Below, in pieces: positions 14,001 through 26,789 of a DNA stretch of 64,000 nucleotides (position 1 is the stretch's first letter; the number at the start of each line of letters is the position of its first letter). The notes below the pieces were generated by a model. It had not been told where the DNA came from and did not search any database. It saw only the letters and a program-made list of their open reading frames with translations. Location of the stretch: the NCBI RefSeq assembly GCF_047663525.1, contig NC_092590.1:9630001-9694000 (forward strand). The letters are read 5' to 3'. The position numbers were made by a program, and so were the translations under genes. The stretch comes from Anas platyrhynchos (Eukaryota > Chordata > Aves > Anseriformes > Anatidae).

Positions 14001-17000
14001 TGGACGTGCTTCCTCATTATGCTTTGAGTTATATTTCAAATAGAGATCACAGCTGCAATATGAACTCAGCACAGAAATTAAAAACGCTATTTCTGAGCTT
14101 GCTGCTATCATCAAACAAATCAATTATTGCACATCACGCAGTCAAAATGGCAAAATGCAGGGCAACTTGTTTGGACATTGTTAAAAAAATATGGACTGAA
14201 ACGTTGTATTTTTGAATAAAAAAGTAATATGCCTAAGCTTTACAAATACTTCTTCATGCTCATGTGCTTGATCCAAAGCTTGCCAATTCAGTAATGCTGA
14301 TTTTATGACAAGACTACAATATAAAGATGGATTTTTGAGCAGAATTTCACATTTATTACTGAACCTAACATGGCAAGCTTCTCCTGTAAAGAGTTTGTGT
14401 GAACATTTTTACACATGTACATAGCCCTAGTGAACCACCTTTTGCACATCATTAAGTTCCTCAGAACCTCCTGGACATTTCCAGAGTCCGTAACGAGAAC
14501 AATGCCATCCACACTCCTGCAGGATTTTGATGTTAGACTATTTTATAAGTATTTGACAAACAGCACAGTATATATTTACCTAGTCCTTTTCCTAGTCATT
14601 TGAAAGGGCAAAATGCCAGGCCCAGTTCTCCATTTCTTCATTTCTTGTAAAATACTGCTGAATCACTATGCCCTGATTTACACTGCTGCTGCAGACTAGA
14701 GGGTTTACCACAGTCGGGAAAAAAATTATCAAATCCATTCTACAGTGAGAAGTGCTACAACACACAGCCGGGGAACAGCAAGATAGGAGCTGACAGAAAC
14801 GTATAATCCTTTCAAAGCGACTGCAGTTATTCTCATGCTGAAGCTGAGCAAAACTACCGCATGTAATCATTATCAATTCAATGCAGTACCTAATACAAGA
14901 GTTCATTTTATCACTTTCAGAAATACAGGCGGGGTTTTTTGTTTGTTTTTACAAACCTAAAAAGTAAGCCTCCTTTTTATTTACTATAAATTGTTGCTCC
15001 GTTTTTGTGACTTTAGCTTTCTCTTAATCTAATATCAACAGAAACAAAATGCCCAAGAATTTCTCTATTGAACACAACCTCCCCTCCTCTTCATCCCACC
15101 ACCACCCCAGGAGAACTTCACTGGCTTCTGTCTCCTTGCTGTGCTCCTGAAGATCGCTCAAGGCTGTGAGAGGCAGAGCAGAACGGGGTCTTGCCCCCAC
15201 ACACACCACACCACTCCTGCACAGTCACACCTGGAGCAAGCAAAGACCTTAGATTCCGACCACCAAATTTGCCCATTTTCTTCAACAACACAACCACGAG
15301 GATCTGTGGGGCTCAACGCAACAGATCTGGTTGGTTCAGTTGATGAGAAATAGTTCAGGAACACAGTGAAGAAGAGTTACACTTGAAGGCAAGGCACTGC
15401 TCCAGCCAGCCGCTTGGACTTCTCCACCTAACAGCCTACAGAAGCACGGAAGAGAAGCTGAGCTGGCCCTGCACGGCTCCAGAACGGGCCCACTTGATCT
15501 TACTGCAGCTGTAATGTACCAGCAAGGACCAACATTTTCTTCATCTCACCCTCGCAATTATCACTCCACACAGCCTGTGAAGCCTGCAGCAGCTGCAATC
15601 TAATTGACTTGTAAGAAACAGACAAGTTCTGAGCACCAGGACAAAGTACCTCAGCTGACACTGCTTAAACCCAGGATGTACTTAAAAGAAGCACAACGGC
15701 TAACAGCCTTTTTGCCAGAAAACTATGCTTTCTCCTCATAAATAACAGCAAAACCCACAGCTCTGTGATGGTACTGAAAGACAAGAAACGACATGCCAAA
15801 ATCAATGAAAGTTCTGATAAAGTTGAGATACAGCACTTAGAAAGCACTTATCAGTGTCCCCTGCAAACTGCAAGTTTTAGTCAGTCTCACAGCTCCCCAA
15901 AAGAGAGAAATGCCATTTCCTCCAGTAACAGAAATCAGGCACAAAGACGTTACAACCCACTACCTGAAAAACTTCCACGTCCTGCATTTTTCACACCAAA
16001 AATCCTCATCAGATCGCTATCATAACAAGAGCTTTGTTAACAACACAGGTTTAGCACTCAGATTACCAAGTGAGAGAAGATTTTCTCCCACCTTGAAATT
16101 TCGCTGCCTTACATCACCACAATCACAGCCACGTATAATTAAATGCATTTATTCAGCATTTTCCTGTAACTCAGGGTGATTTTCTGAACTCAGGGGACGC
16201 AAAATACAGAATTCACACCTCTGGATGCAAAGTCATGCTCAGCCTTAACCATGGCAACTCTCCCCTTCAAATCAGGACTAAAATCTGTTCATCCAGACAA
16301 ACCGGGTTATGGGAGTCAAGTGATGATGAAATGACAAAGGACACCATCTTACTTTCACTAAGTCCATAATAAAGCTCCCACCGACAGCAGCAAGAGCAAA
16401 AACCAGCATCGGATTTCTACAAATGATTATTATTCTCTGCAAAGCGCCTTCCACATTTCCCATCAGACCCCTCCAGAAGGATGATGGTCTCTCAGCTTCC
16501 TAACAATATTGCCTCATGGAAAAGCACCTCTGACTGCCAGCACTAATTTAGCTTAGGGTTTAAAAACAAACTAACAAAAAAAAAAAAAAAAAAAATAAAA
16601 GATAAAATGTACACAGTTAAAGCCACTTGTGTATTTAGTTGAGCATAAATTTGTGTGTGTGAAACTGCTTTGGAACTGAGGAGAAATTAACATGGTTAGC
16701 TTCTGAACAGAGAAAAAACATAAGAAGTAGTTTTGTACTTCACAGTCTTTTCATACCTTTTTTCTTGAAGTCTTTTAGTTCCATGCAGATTGACCATAAG
16801 TGTTTAATTCATAAACATACATTAAAGGAGAAGGTAAAGTTCATCTTCACATGTTCAGGGGGACTTCAGCCTAAAACATGATTTGCAACCTAAAAATTGA
16901 CTAATTAGGCCTTCCTCTCGAGCGAGCTGACAGACAACACACCTGGCAGCTGCTTGCAGGAATATTTTCTGCACAGAAAGCATTGGCACCCAGCTCCTAA

Positions 17001-18900
17001 GACAAGGGCAAAAGGCAGAGAAACTTGCCTTGCCCACTGCACAGGAACCACCTCAGTGGTTACAGCTGCTACTCACCAGTCTGATGGTGAAAGCATGCTT
17101 CTTCACACATGTGGGACCTGCAACTGGCCTTTTTAATTCAATGATTGCCTCCACATTAACAGAGCACAGAAGGATTCCCATGTGAAATGGGAAGCTCTAT
17201 TCAGATTCCCCTACCAGTGCAAGCACGGTCAAAATTCAGCAATGAAACTACCACAGCGCAACAAACGTTCAGTTCTGCATGTGGCATTTTATATGTCACC
17301 TCTGGATCTGCGACTGGAAGTCAGCAGACACCAAGATTTCAGTTTAAAAAGTGCTGTTGAAAAATTGTCTTGAATTCATAGTACAAGAGAGACCATTGCA
17401 TCTGCTGTGGTCAGGTATCAACACAAGCCATTAGCACACCTCCCTTGGAAAGAGAAAACATTAGGAAATACTTTAGTTACTCTTCAGCTAATTAACACAT
17501 CCTACTGATGGTGTTTGCCACAGTGACATTCTGCAGTATTACTGTATGTATTCAGTTGCTCTTCTTCTTTATTGATAAGAGCTCATGACACCATGTTGAT
17601 AAAACATCGTTCTGCACTGAGGTACTCTCTGCCCTAAGCCCCTCGTACATTTAATAATCTATATAATAGGAAAGGCAGAGAGTAACACTATAGCAAATTA
17701 CACGTGCTCTTCATTTTCTCTTTCTTTGCTAACAGAGATTGTAAAGATAAAGCACTTGACTTTTCTTGAGCAGGTGCCTCACAAGACATTGCACAAATAC
17801 TGGTAACTGTATGCATTTTAGAGAAATTAATTACTAAACAACAAATCAAGGTTTTCCTCCAAAAAAGAACTACAGATAGCACATAAAAAGCAATTCACAA
17901 GTACTGTCGCGCCCTCTGCAGTTGATGTGTGAGCTCTGCAAATACATCTGCAAAATGAGGAACTTGGGCAAATGCCTTGCCAATACCAGGAAGTCAAAAC
18001 CTCTTCGTGTTGAAACTCAGCACAATTAACATTTTCATGACCTTACCTTACTTTTTGGCATCACAGGGATGTTGTACAGGAACTCTCAAATTCTGCTTTT
18101 GCCCATGGAAGGATGTGGAAAGCTGTTTTGTTGTTGCTGCTGTTCAGAGTCAGGTTCCTCTGTGGTACTTCTGGCATTCCCTCTTGGAACTGGAAAGCAA
18201 TTTGGGAGGCCTCATCAGAATTCGTTCTTTCTGGTTACTTCTAAGAAGTACCCAAAATAAACTGTACTTATAAAAAGTTGTGTTAATTCATCCGTTGAGC
18301 ACAGATTAAGCATATTTTACCAGACAAACAGCTGCGGTATTTGGTTTTATAATGTGAACAGGGCATTTTGTAGAGATGCGTACAGCATCGATTTCTTCCC
18401 TCAGATACCCTGGCACAGTATTGTTTTTCACGTCAAATTTTTAGAAAACATTTCACACTTACTCAAGGGCCGGCCAGCTTTAGATGTCTGTCCAAATGTG
18501 CTAGCCTAAGGGCTTAAGAAAAAAACAGCTATTTGTTTTATAGCCTCCTCATCGAATACTATGTACGTGTTTAGTCAACTAGTAAGAGATCTTTACTGAC
18601 TTGGCCATAAGCAATTAAGAAGATGAGGCGAGCCTGATCATAAGCAACGCAGGAGACGATTTACACGAGAAGCTTTCTGCCATACGGTGAAGCTTTTAAA
18701 CTTTAACTTCAGCCACCTGTTGTAGTTGGTAGCGCTGCAGCACGACACCTGAGGGAGCTGCCACAGCATCCCCCACTGCGCTACCACACGGCTGTCAAGC
18801 AGATCTCGAGTAAACAGCCAGCAGGCTCTACCCCTGTACTGCTGAACCTTGTCCTGGGCATTTTGACGCTTGGGTACAGGGGGGAAGCGGGGACGCCCCT
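5036..18900. other. Long intergenic stretch, no gene supported
   Basis: About 14 kb of AT-rich DNA. I looked for coding exons with splice sites on both strands and found none I could defend. Longer frames, such as those near 5154-5579, 7913-8230, 14592-14906 and 15765-16179, show no recognisable domain and low-complexity or random composition. Short A-rich runs occur near 6488-6512 and 16576-16595. A distal regulatory role is possible, but nothing in the sequence identifies one. Confidence 0.45.
16576..16595. repeat. Poly-A run (20 bp)
   Basis: An uninterrupted run of 20 A. The 5' side shows no recognisable retroelement body, so I treat it as a simple repeat. Confidence 0.8.
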
Positions 18901-19036
18901 CACGCTGCCCCTCGCAGCCCACCCGTGATGGCGGAGCCCAGGGCGCGGCGCCAAATGGCGGCGGGGTCCGGCCCGGCCGCCGGGCACACCCCTTCCGGGC
19001 CCCGCGGCCCTGGCAACGGGCAACGGCGGCCGCTTC
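18900..19036 (+). promoter_or_regulatory. GC-rich promoter/5' UTR of the radial spoke gene
   Basis: CpG-rich sequence directly before the first coding exon. At 19004-19017 the sequence GCGGCCCTGGCAAC resembles an imperfect RFX X-box (GYNRCC-N-RGYAAC form, one mismatch in the left half). A second GGCAAC half-site follows at 19019-19024, about 13 bases before the ATG. RFX factors commonly drive ciliary genes, so the motif fits the gene, but function is inferred. Two ATGGCGG motifs near 18927 and 18954 resemble YY1 sites. An upstream ATG near 18928 opens a different frame of about 64 codons. Confidence 0.45.
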
Positions 19037-22000
19037 ATGGACGCCACGGCCGAGCCTCCCGAGGAGCCCGGAGAGAGCCCCGGGCAGCCCCAGGAGGACC
19101 CCGAGCGGTCACCTCCTGAGGAGTCAGGAGCGGGAGCAGGTTCCCGGGAACGCCAGGAGGTGGGGTGGGGGCTGTGAAGGAGGGTCTCGCCCTCAGTACC
19201 CTGCTGAGAGCCCTGCTGACGGGACAGTGCCGGCCGGGCACCCTATAAATTGCTGACCCTAACTCGGTATCGCCCACAGGGGATGGAACAAGCCTCTCCT
19301 GAGCACCAGGTGCCAGAAGGATTAAGCCAGCTGCATGCAGAGGGACAGGACTCGCAGGAGGCGAGCCAAAGCGCGGATCAGTCGCAAGCACTGGGATTTG
19401 ACCCTTGCCAAACACAGGAGCCAAGAAGTGCCCGTCAGACATACGGAGTAGGACAGGAGCCTTACCAAGCCTATGAGGATGGGCATGGCCCCTATCAGCC
19501 ACACGAGCCCGGTTACGGGCTCTATCAGCCAGGATACAGCCCGTACGATGATCCAGTACCAGATCCCGAAGCCCGAATGCTGGCAATGCAGAATGCAAAA
19601 GCCTACTTGCTGACGAGCAGCACGACATCTGGCCTCAACTTGTAAGTCTGCCAAAGAGACAAGAAGGAAAGGGGTAGGATGAGAGTGGTGGTGACAGGGT
19701 AGAGGGCTATGCTGTCAGGGACAGCAGAGTATGGAAAAGCAGAACATGTTATAAATGCAGTGTTTCATCGCTATGCTATAACTGCGTGTCCGGCCCCTTT
19801 CAATCCAAATTCCAAAGGGAATTTATGGTGTTCAAAGAGCCTTCGATTAGATTAAGGCCAGGCTTGAATTCTGCTTCAGCTCCTCGTCCAGATGTGGGGT
19901 AAACGAAAAATGGAAGACGAGGCTACTCTTGATTATATTGCAAAAGGGCTAGTTTCAAGTCTAATTTCCCCAAATGCTGCATGATCCCTTTGCATCTAAC
20001 TGTTCCGATTTCTTTGACGCCCAGGTGATTACCGTGTACTTTTGATATTAAAAACAATATTCTAAGACTTCCGTAATAGTAGGTCAGTAATAATACTTAT
20101 ATTCATCTGACAGATACGATCATCTTGCTAATACGCTAACAAAGATCCTGGATGAACAGCCCACAGATGTGGTAGACATAATTGAGAATATCAGCAAGGA
20201 CGTGAAGTGGGCTCAATTTCGGAAAAAAATGGATACTCTTCGAGATGAACCTGCAATGCCTCCAAGGTTTGAATCTGCAGAAAGGAGTAAAAGTTTGTTC
20301 CTCAAGTCATATGAAGAAGGAGATGAAGAACTAGACGAAAAGGTAGTGAGTTATTACCAGGCACCAATAGATATCAAATATACTGGAGAGATGGGTGGCA
20401 GGTGGCAGGAAGGCAGAAGAGAAAAGGTGGAAGTGGTGGTCTCCCTCATAATATTGCCTCTCGTGATTGCGTGAAATGATTACAGTCACAGTAGCATGTA
20501 CCCTCTTCACAGTTCAGTTGGTCCCGTGTCAAGTTGTGAAGAAAACACAGCTGGTTACTTAGTTTGGAATTTAGTTGCTGCAGTAAGTCTCATATCCCGA
20601 GCTTTTAAAAGCATAGATGTTCTGGAGATGATAAATAGAAAGGAAAGTTTACAGTATCTCTCATACGCTTGTTCAACCTGGAATATGCCACCCAAATTCT
20701 TTTCTTTATCTATACCTGATATTTCTTTACCTAAAGTAACCGTAGTTCTGGATACTTCTTCCAGAATATTGTGCACAACTGCTACGGTAAGATAGAGAAT
20801 TTTGTGTTCCTTCCAGCTCCAGCTGCAGTTCCAGTCCTTCCTTCTCCAACTAGAAAAAAAAAATATGCTTACAAGAAGAAAAAACTATTAGAATCAATAA
20901 GCCATTTCATTAAACAGGGAAATCTTCAGTATTTAGTTGGTTATATATGGAAATACTTGTACCCAAAGAAAAATTAAGAGAATTCTTGTAAAAACTAAGG
21001 GAAACAAAAGATAGTAAGACGTTGATTTTCGTATCAAGTTACCAGGATATATTCAAATGAATTGCCATCATAGAATATAAATCCTAACGATAGAAAATAC
21101 ATTATTTTCCATAGACTGTTACTAATTTTACTGTAACAGTCTACAGTATGTGATGGTAAAAAATGGACAAAAGTGGGATGTTTCAGAAGGGAATTTTTCC
21201 TACTTGTATCTACCTTGCTTTGACGTAATAAACCTGAAAGAGCCAGGGATATTCCATGGGAAACCAACACTACTTCTTCCAAATTCCCTATTCTGTTGTG
21301 CAGGATGTTTTAATCCCCTACAGCCATGAAATGAGAGACTGGTCATAAAGCGAATGGAAACATGTAATAAAATCCTCATTCCCAGCATAGACTTGCCCCT
21401 CTTGAATCCAGCTGGGGTGTTACTAGTGACTTCAGTCAGGGGACAGTATTTCATACCAACTCTAACAGATTCGATCTTAAATAATGCAGGGAGCTTTATG
21501 CCAAAGTATCCAAAAGAACAACATTAATTCCAGAGAAATATTGTTGCCCTGGTGTCTAAATGTATAAAATCTATTTCTGCTTTCCCCACATGCATCTGCC
21601 ACAAACACGAGGCAACGCAGCAGCAGTATTTCCAGGCATCATGGCCTCTTATACAGAAAAGGTGTGCTAGCACTGAAGTCCTTTGCAGATCCCTCGTGAG
21701 AATTCTTTCTGTACTTTGCAGTAATTAAAAGTGAATTTGAAAATTGAGATCTTGTATTCTAAAAGCTGCACTTCATCTGTGTTCTCTTCTTTATCCTTAC
21801 AATGTCATTTTTAATTTTTCTAAATGATAGTGGGAGATGTAAATGAATGTCAGCAGAGCTTTTTGAGAGAGCGCACTATAGGAAAGTGAAGTATGACTTT
21901 CAGTAGATAAATTGTTCAGTCTTTCAAATAGATCATTTTATTATTACTCAGCTCTAACTCACGATTTTCTTTACTAGGGAGAGACTCCTCTACCTAATGT

Positions 22001-25000
22001 GATGGAAACGGCCTTTTATTTTGAGCAGGCTGGAATTGGCTTGAGCAAAGATGAATACTATCACATATTTCTTGCCCTTAAAAAACTTGTTAGTGCCCAG
22101 CCAATCCAGACATGTCGCTTCTGGGGCAAAATTTTGGGCCTGGAGATGAAGTACAGTTCCAGGAGGGAGTAGAGGAGGAGGAAACAGAGGAGGAAGAAGA
22201 AGTTCCTGATGAAGGAGAGAAAGGGCTGGGTGAAGTCGAAGATGAAGATGAGGAGAAAGAAAAAGAAGATGAGCCACCAAAGTCTACCTACAAGCCCCCA
22301 CCTGTCATCCCAAAAGAAGAAAACGGAACTGGGGCTAACAAATACATCTACTTTGTTTGCAATGAGCCTGGCAAACCCTGGGTGAAGTTGCCTCCAGTGA
22401 CACCAGCACAGATTGTCTGTGCCAGGCAAATCAAGAAGTTCTTCACTGGTAGGCTGGATGCCCCTGTTGTGAGCTTCCCTCCTTTCCCTGGAAATGAGGC
22501 CAACTACCTGCGTGCACAGATAGCTCGGATCTCAGCAGGAACCCACGTCTGTCCCAATGGATTTTACCAGTTTGCGGAGGAAGAAGATGAAGATGAGGAA
22601 GGGGGAGGAGGAAGAGATGCATGTGAAGAAAACCCGGATTTCCAGCCTCTTTCTGTGGCTGAAATGGTGGAGTCTCTCTCCACGTGGGTACACTATGTGC
22701 CGAGTATTTTAAAGCAGGTAGGTCCTCACACAGGCCACACTGACCTCAGAGGCCATTCTCCCGGTAGTGCTTCAGAGTGTAAATGAAACCCCTCACCCAC
22801 CCATTTGAACTATTCACCAGAAACAGGACTGGCCTGAAAAGATTTTCCACAGAAAATGTATTAGAAACGTTCTATCATATATAAATGTGTTGCACATATT
22901 TAAATATGAGAAGGTTTCTAAATATACACGTGTTTCATGATTTTTTCCATCTTCGTGTGCAAACCTATCTTTAGATAATCATGTAGGATTAGGCCTTGAT
23001 AGATAATTATTTCTTCTACATTGGGTTACCTCTCCTGAAATCCTCGCTTGACAGAAATGTTGTTAATTCTGTTTTCTTGGATAGGATGCTAAATTTCAGA
23101 CAGCTTGTGATTGTATGCTAAACGAAACTTATTTGGTGTTTTCTTCTGACTTACCTTCCGTTGCTTGCTTTCTGCTGTGAAACATGCAAACAAAAAAGCT
23201 TCAAAACTTAAAACCAAAACATTGTAAATACAATTGTAGCATAAAATATTTATTATATCGGGTTAGTGCTGGAAAGAGGTTTTACTAATGCAGTCATCTT
23301 TCCTGGATACCAACTTAAGAATGGTAGGATAAAATAAGAGCAAGTGCTAGGAACTAAAGTTTAATTTTATTGCCAGCAAAACAATAGTTCGAAAAAAAAT
23401 AAAATCTGTTACCATTAGAATTTTAAGAACATTTTGTAATGTTCCTCTGACTGGTAGCTAAAAAACAAGGCAGACTTTAAAAGGAATTAAGTCTTTAAAA
23501 GTCTGTAAGTGTTCGTCTCTCAGCTTGCAATAACTGGCAATCCAGCAAGGATACAAACCCAACTGACAACAGGCAAGGATTGAACTAAATTCCTGTCTTC
23601 TGTTCACTGTAAACATAAAGATAATTTGGCATGAAAACATGGGATGCTGTGGTCTTTCTCGTGCCTTCTGTGTTCAGTAATTGTTGAACTGAAATACAGA
23701 GTACAAGGTAAGACTTTTCACGCGCATGGTTTAGACTTGGGCCCAGGTGCACAGGGACAGGATGTTCTGTCTGTCTTCTGTGCATATTCACAGCCTGTGC
23801 CTGACAAGGAAGGGACAGGCAATGCTAGCATGTTTGTGCCCAATGAAGGCCAGCAACAAGTTACTGTCTCTTCACAAGATGAATATTGAAATATATGTTT
23901 GCTTAATGATATGATCCCAGCCAATAAGTGCCATCATGGATAAGTATCAGCATGGATTGATTGTACTTAAAAGAAGTGAAAACTACAAAATAGCTGAAAG
24001 CTGATCAGAGAGCCATGGGGTCATTCTGCAATAGTAAGCAGGGATAAGGAATGACTGAGGGATAAAGAGAGCACTCTGCCAAGAGGATACGTACAGCTCT
24101 CTGTCAACAACGTCCCAATTCTGGAATACATCTTTTTTTCTTTTTCCCCCACTTGCGCTTTTGTGTGAACCAATTGTTTTAACTGGCTTGCATTTCTTCA
24201 CTGATTGTTGCGTGTATTTATTATTCTGCCTTACTGATTCTAGGGTCGTTGTGTTTGGATTAACCCTTCACAAAAATCAGAGGAAGAAGAAGAGGAAGGT
24301 GAAGAGGAGGAAGAGAAAGAGGAGGAGCCAGATGAACTACAGCAAGAAATAGGACCTCCCCTTCTCACTCCACTCTCTGAAGACGAAGGTACTCCTCATG
24401 GAGTATGATTTTTGATAGAGCCACTGGGATTGTTGGCATTTAGGTAGTAAATATTTGAAGTTACAGGCCTCTGACGCTTCACAGAACAATGTAGTTTGCC
24501 ATGGTAGGGTAACCACATTCTTTTACAAAATTAATCAAATGTGAAATGGTTCACAGAATCGACCTTAAAACTGAAATGATTGGGTTTACTAGTTAACAGT
24601 CCTGCTGAGAATAAAGGGAAAAAATATTCAGATATGTCAGGCTACTGGAAGTTGCAGACAGCTCACCCCTGAAATAAATTCAGCTATTTTTCCATCACCT
24701 TTATAGGCAGAAGAAAAGCATGCACACAAAAATAAATATATATTCACACATGCATAGATATACAAATAAGAATTTATATCCTCTAGCACATACTGCAGCA
24801 ACTCCTAGTGATATGGAAACCTAAATACTAGACTGTAGCCATAGCAAATTACTTTTCTACTCCCCATTCTTTGATCAGGGTGAAATACATATGTAATTTA
24901 TCCCTCAGTGATAAACAATCCTTGACAAAAGAAACAGCAGCGAGCACTACTGCATTTCAAGAACATGATCCTTTCTGTATGGGACTGTTGGCATCCATGT

Positions 25001-26705
25001 GATACCTGCCCCTGCATCCAAACCACCTGTCTGAACACAATGTCTACATTTATTGCTTGTGACTTAGTTCTTCTAACATGCATCTTAATATAAGCGTCGC
25101 CTGAGTTCTGTGAAAGCCTTGTAGCTCAGTCCTCAATATTTTGTAGTGGCTTGTAAGTCAATTTATTCATGTAGCGTGTGTTTGGCTGCCTGCAGGAATT
25201 CAAAACATCCCTGCTTGGACAGCTCAGCCTTCTACAAACCTGATCCCTCAATATGCTGTTGCAATCCTTCAGTCGCACCGATGGCCTGGAGCATATGCCT
25301 TTGCATCTGGCACGTGAGTAGCCAGTTGACATGGTTACAACACAGACTATATGGTCAACACAGACATGCCCAATGAAGTCAAATTTGGTTTCTTATTAAT
25401 TTATTGACTGAATTGTAACTATTTCTGAGACTGATAGAGAAAGCCACTTAAGAGTGCACAGCATCAGTATGTGTTCAAGACTGGAAATGAAGAACCTTTG
25501 GAAATGCTAGCAGAAAACTGATGCATGTACATGTCCGGTTAGTGCCTGGCCACAGTCCTGGATTTAAAACCTGTATTCTTGGGTCTGTGGTGCTTTTTAC
25601 AAATGAGCTTAATTCTTTTGTTCTAATTTTCAGTTGTTTCTGTTAGGCACAGTACAGTCACTACCACTAGAAGCTTTACATGGGCACTGGAGTGGGTGTC
25701 GGGAATGGCTCTATGTTACTAAGGTGAAGTTGGAGTCACACTGCAATATCGCACAGTGACAGAGTGTAGCATTCATCATTTTTGCACTTGGCGATTTTTA
25801 AGTGGAAGGTATGCAAGCATAGAATGGTTTGGGTTAGAAGGGACCTACAGATCCTCCAGTTCCACCCCCACTGCCATAGGCACCTCCCACTAGACCAGGT
25901 TGCCCACGTAGACGAGCCTGGCCTTGAACACTTCTAGAAATGGGGCATCCACAGCTTCTGCGGACAACCTGTTCTGGTGCCTCAGCACCCTCAAAGAATT
26001 TCTTCCTCATATCTAGTCTATATCTACCCTCTTTCCACTTTAAAAGCATTACCCCTTATTCTGTTGCTACATGCCCTTATAAAAAGTCTCTCCTCGTCTT
26101 TGTTTTAAGACCCCTTTTAAGTACTGAAAAGCTTTGATACTTCAGGACTGAAAACTTTCAACTTGAGGTTTCCTTGGAGCCTTCTCTTCCCCAGGCTGAA
26201 CATCCCCAGCTCTCTCAGCCTGTCTTCACAGGAGAGCTGCTCCAGCCCTCTGATGGTTTTCATGGCCCTCCTCTGGACCTACACTAACAGCTCCACATCC
26301 TTCTTGTGCTGGGGGCCCCAGAGCTGGTCGCAGTGAATCCAACAACTAGAAAGAGATGTGTTCCTTTAAACAGTGTTCCAGGGAGCTTGCACTCTATTTG
26401 CACAGCAGAGTAAGGAGCCCTGAGAGGATCTGCACTGATCGCTATTTTGTTGCAGGCAGATGGTGTGAACTTTTCACCATTTTTTTTTTCCCCTCAGGAA
26501 ATTTAATAATATCTACTTTGGCTGGGGTCACAAATACAGCCCAGAAAACCATACACCTGCACTGCCTGAGCCAGTGCAAAAAGAATACCCCGACGGGCCG
26601 GAGATCACCGAGGCCGCGGACCCGACGGTGGAAGAGGAGCTGGCTTTCAAGGCTAAAAAGGAGAAAGCCAGAGCTAAGAAGAGGAAGACGAGGAAGAATG
26701 AGTAG
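19037..26705 (+). CDS. RSPH4A/RSPH6A: Radial spoke head protein of the RSPH4A/RSPH6A family, seven exons, apparent frameshift in exon 4
   Basis: Component of the radial spoke head in the axoneme of motile cilia and flagella. Exons: 19037-19159, 19280-19641, 20114-20342, 21978-22717, 24244-24388, 25196-25313, 26498-26705. All have GT donors and AG acceptors and phases that match, except inside exon 4. The N-terminus is poorly conserved, with Tyr/Gln/Pro-rich repeats (about residues 85-135). The family core follows: [109 protein letters not shown] and [10 protein letters not shown], with Glu-rich linkers and a basic Lys/Arg tail. In exon 4 the frame meets TAG at 22170-22172 and resumes in another frame from about 22151, so roughly 16 nt encoding a conserved segment seem deleted. 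Restoring 16 nt would give 646 residues, near the family's usual ~715. Paralog assignment is uncertain: parts look closer to RSPH6A. Introns at 20343-21977 and 22718-24243 show nothing else. Confidence 0.85.
25820..26345 (-). mobile_element. CR1 LINE 3' fragment in the last RSPH intron
   Basis: A 5'-truncated CR1 inserted antisense to the gene. The CR1 3' end lies at the left (AGAATGGTTTGGGTTAGAAG form). The body continues through the usual CR1 3' UTR and ORF2-end phrases, such as the segments around CCCCAGGCTGAACATCCCCA and CTCCTCTGGACC read on the plus strand. The flanking splice sites of the host gene are untouched. Confidence 0.9.
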
Positions 26706-26779
26706 GTGATGAAGAGGAAGACACGATTAAGATATAGGAAACACGAATACTTGAAAAGATTAAATATTTATAGGGTTTT

Positions 26780-26785
26780 AATAAA
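26780..26785 (+). terminator. Polyadenylation signal of the radial spoke gene
   Basis: AATAAA lies 75 nt after the stop codon, in an AT-rich 3' UTR. It is the first canonical signal downstream of the stop. Confidence 0.65.
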
Positions 26786-26789
26786 TGGA

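Noticed and set aside
14592..14906. Cys-rich minus-strand frame
   Set aside because: Composition looks random for AT-rich DNA; no signal peptide or regular cysteine spacing.
18781..19628. Minus-strand frames opposite the RSPH promoter and exons 1-2
   Set aside because: Antisense readings of a CpG island and of the RSPH exons; no evidence for a divergent coding gene.
22061..22429. Hydrophobic minus-strand frames near 22,000-22,430
   Set aside because: Antisense of the Glu-rich linker in RSPH exon 4, which naturally reads as Leu/Phe-rich.
26356..26709. Plus-strand 117-codon frame with an Arg-rich end
   Set aside because: Runs through the last RSPH intron into the last exon in the wrong frame.
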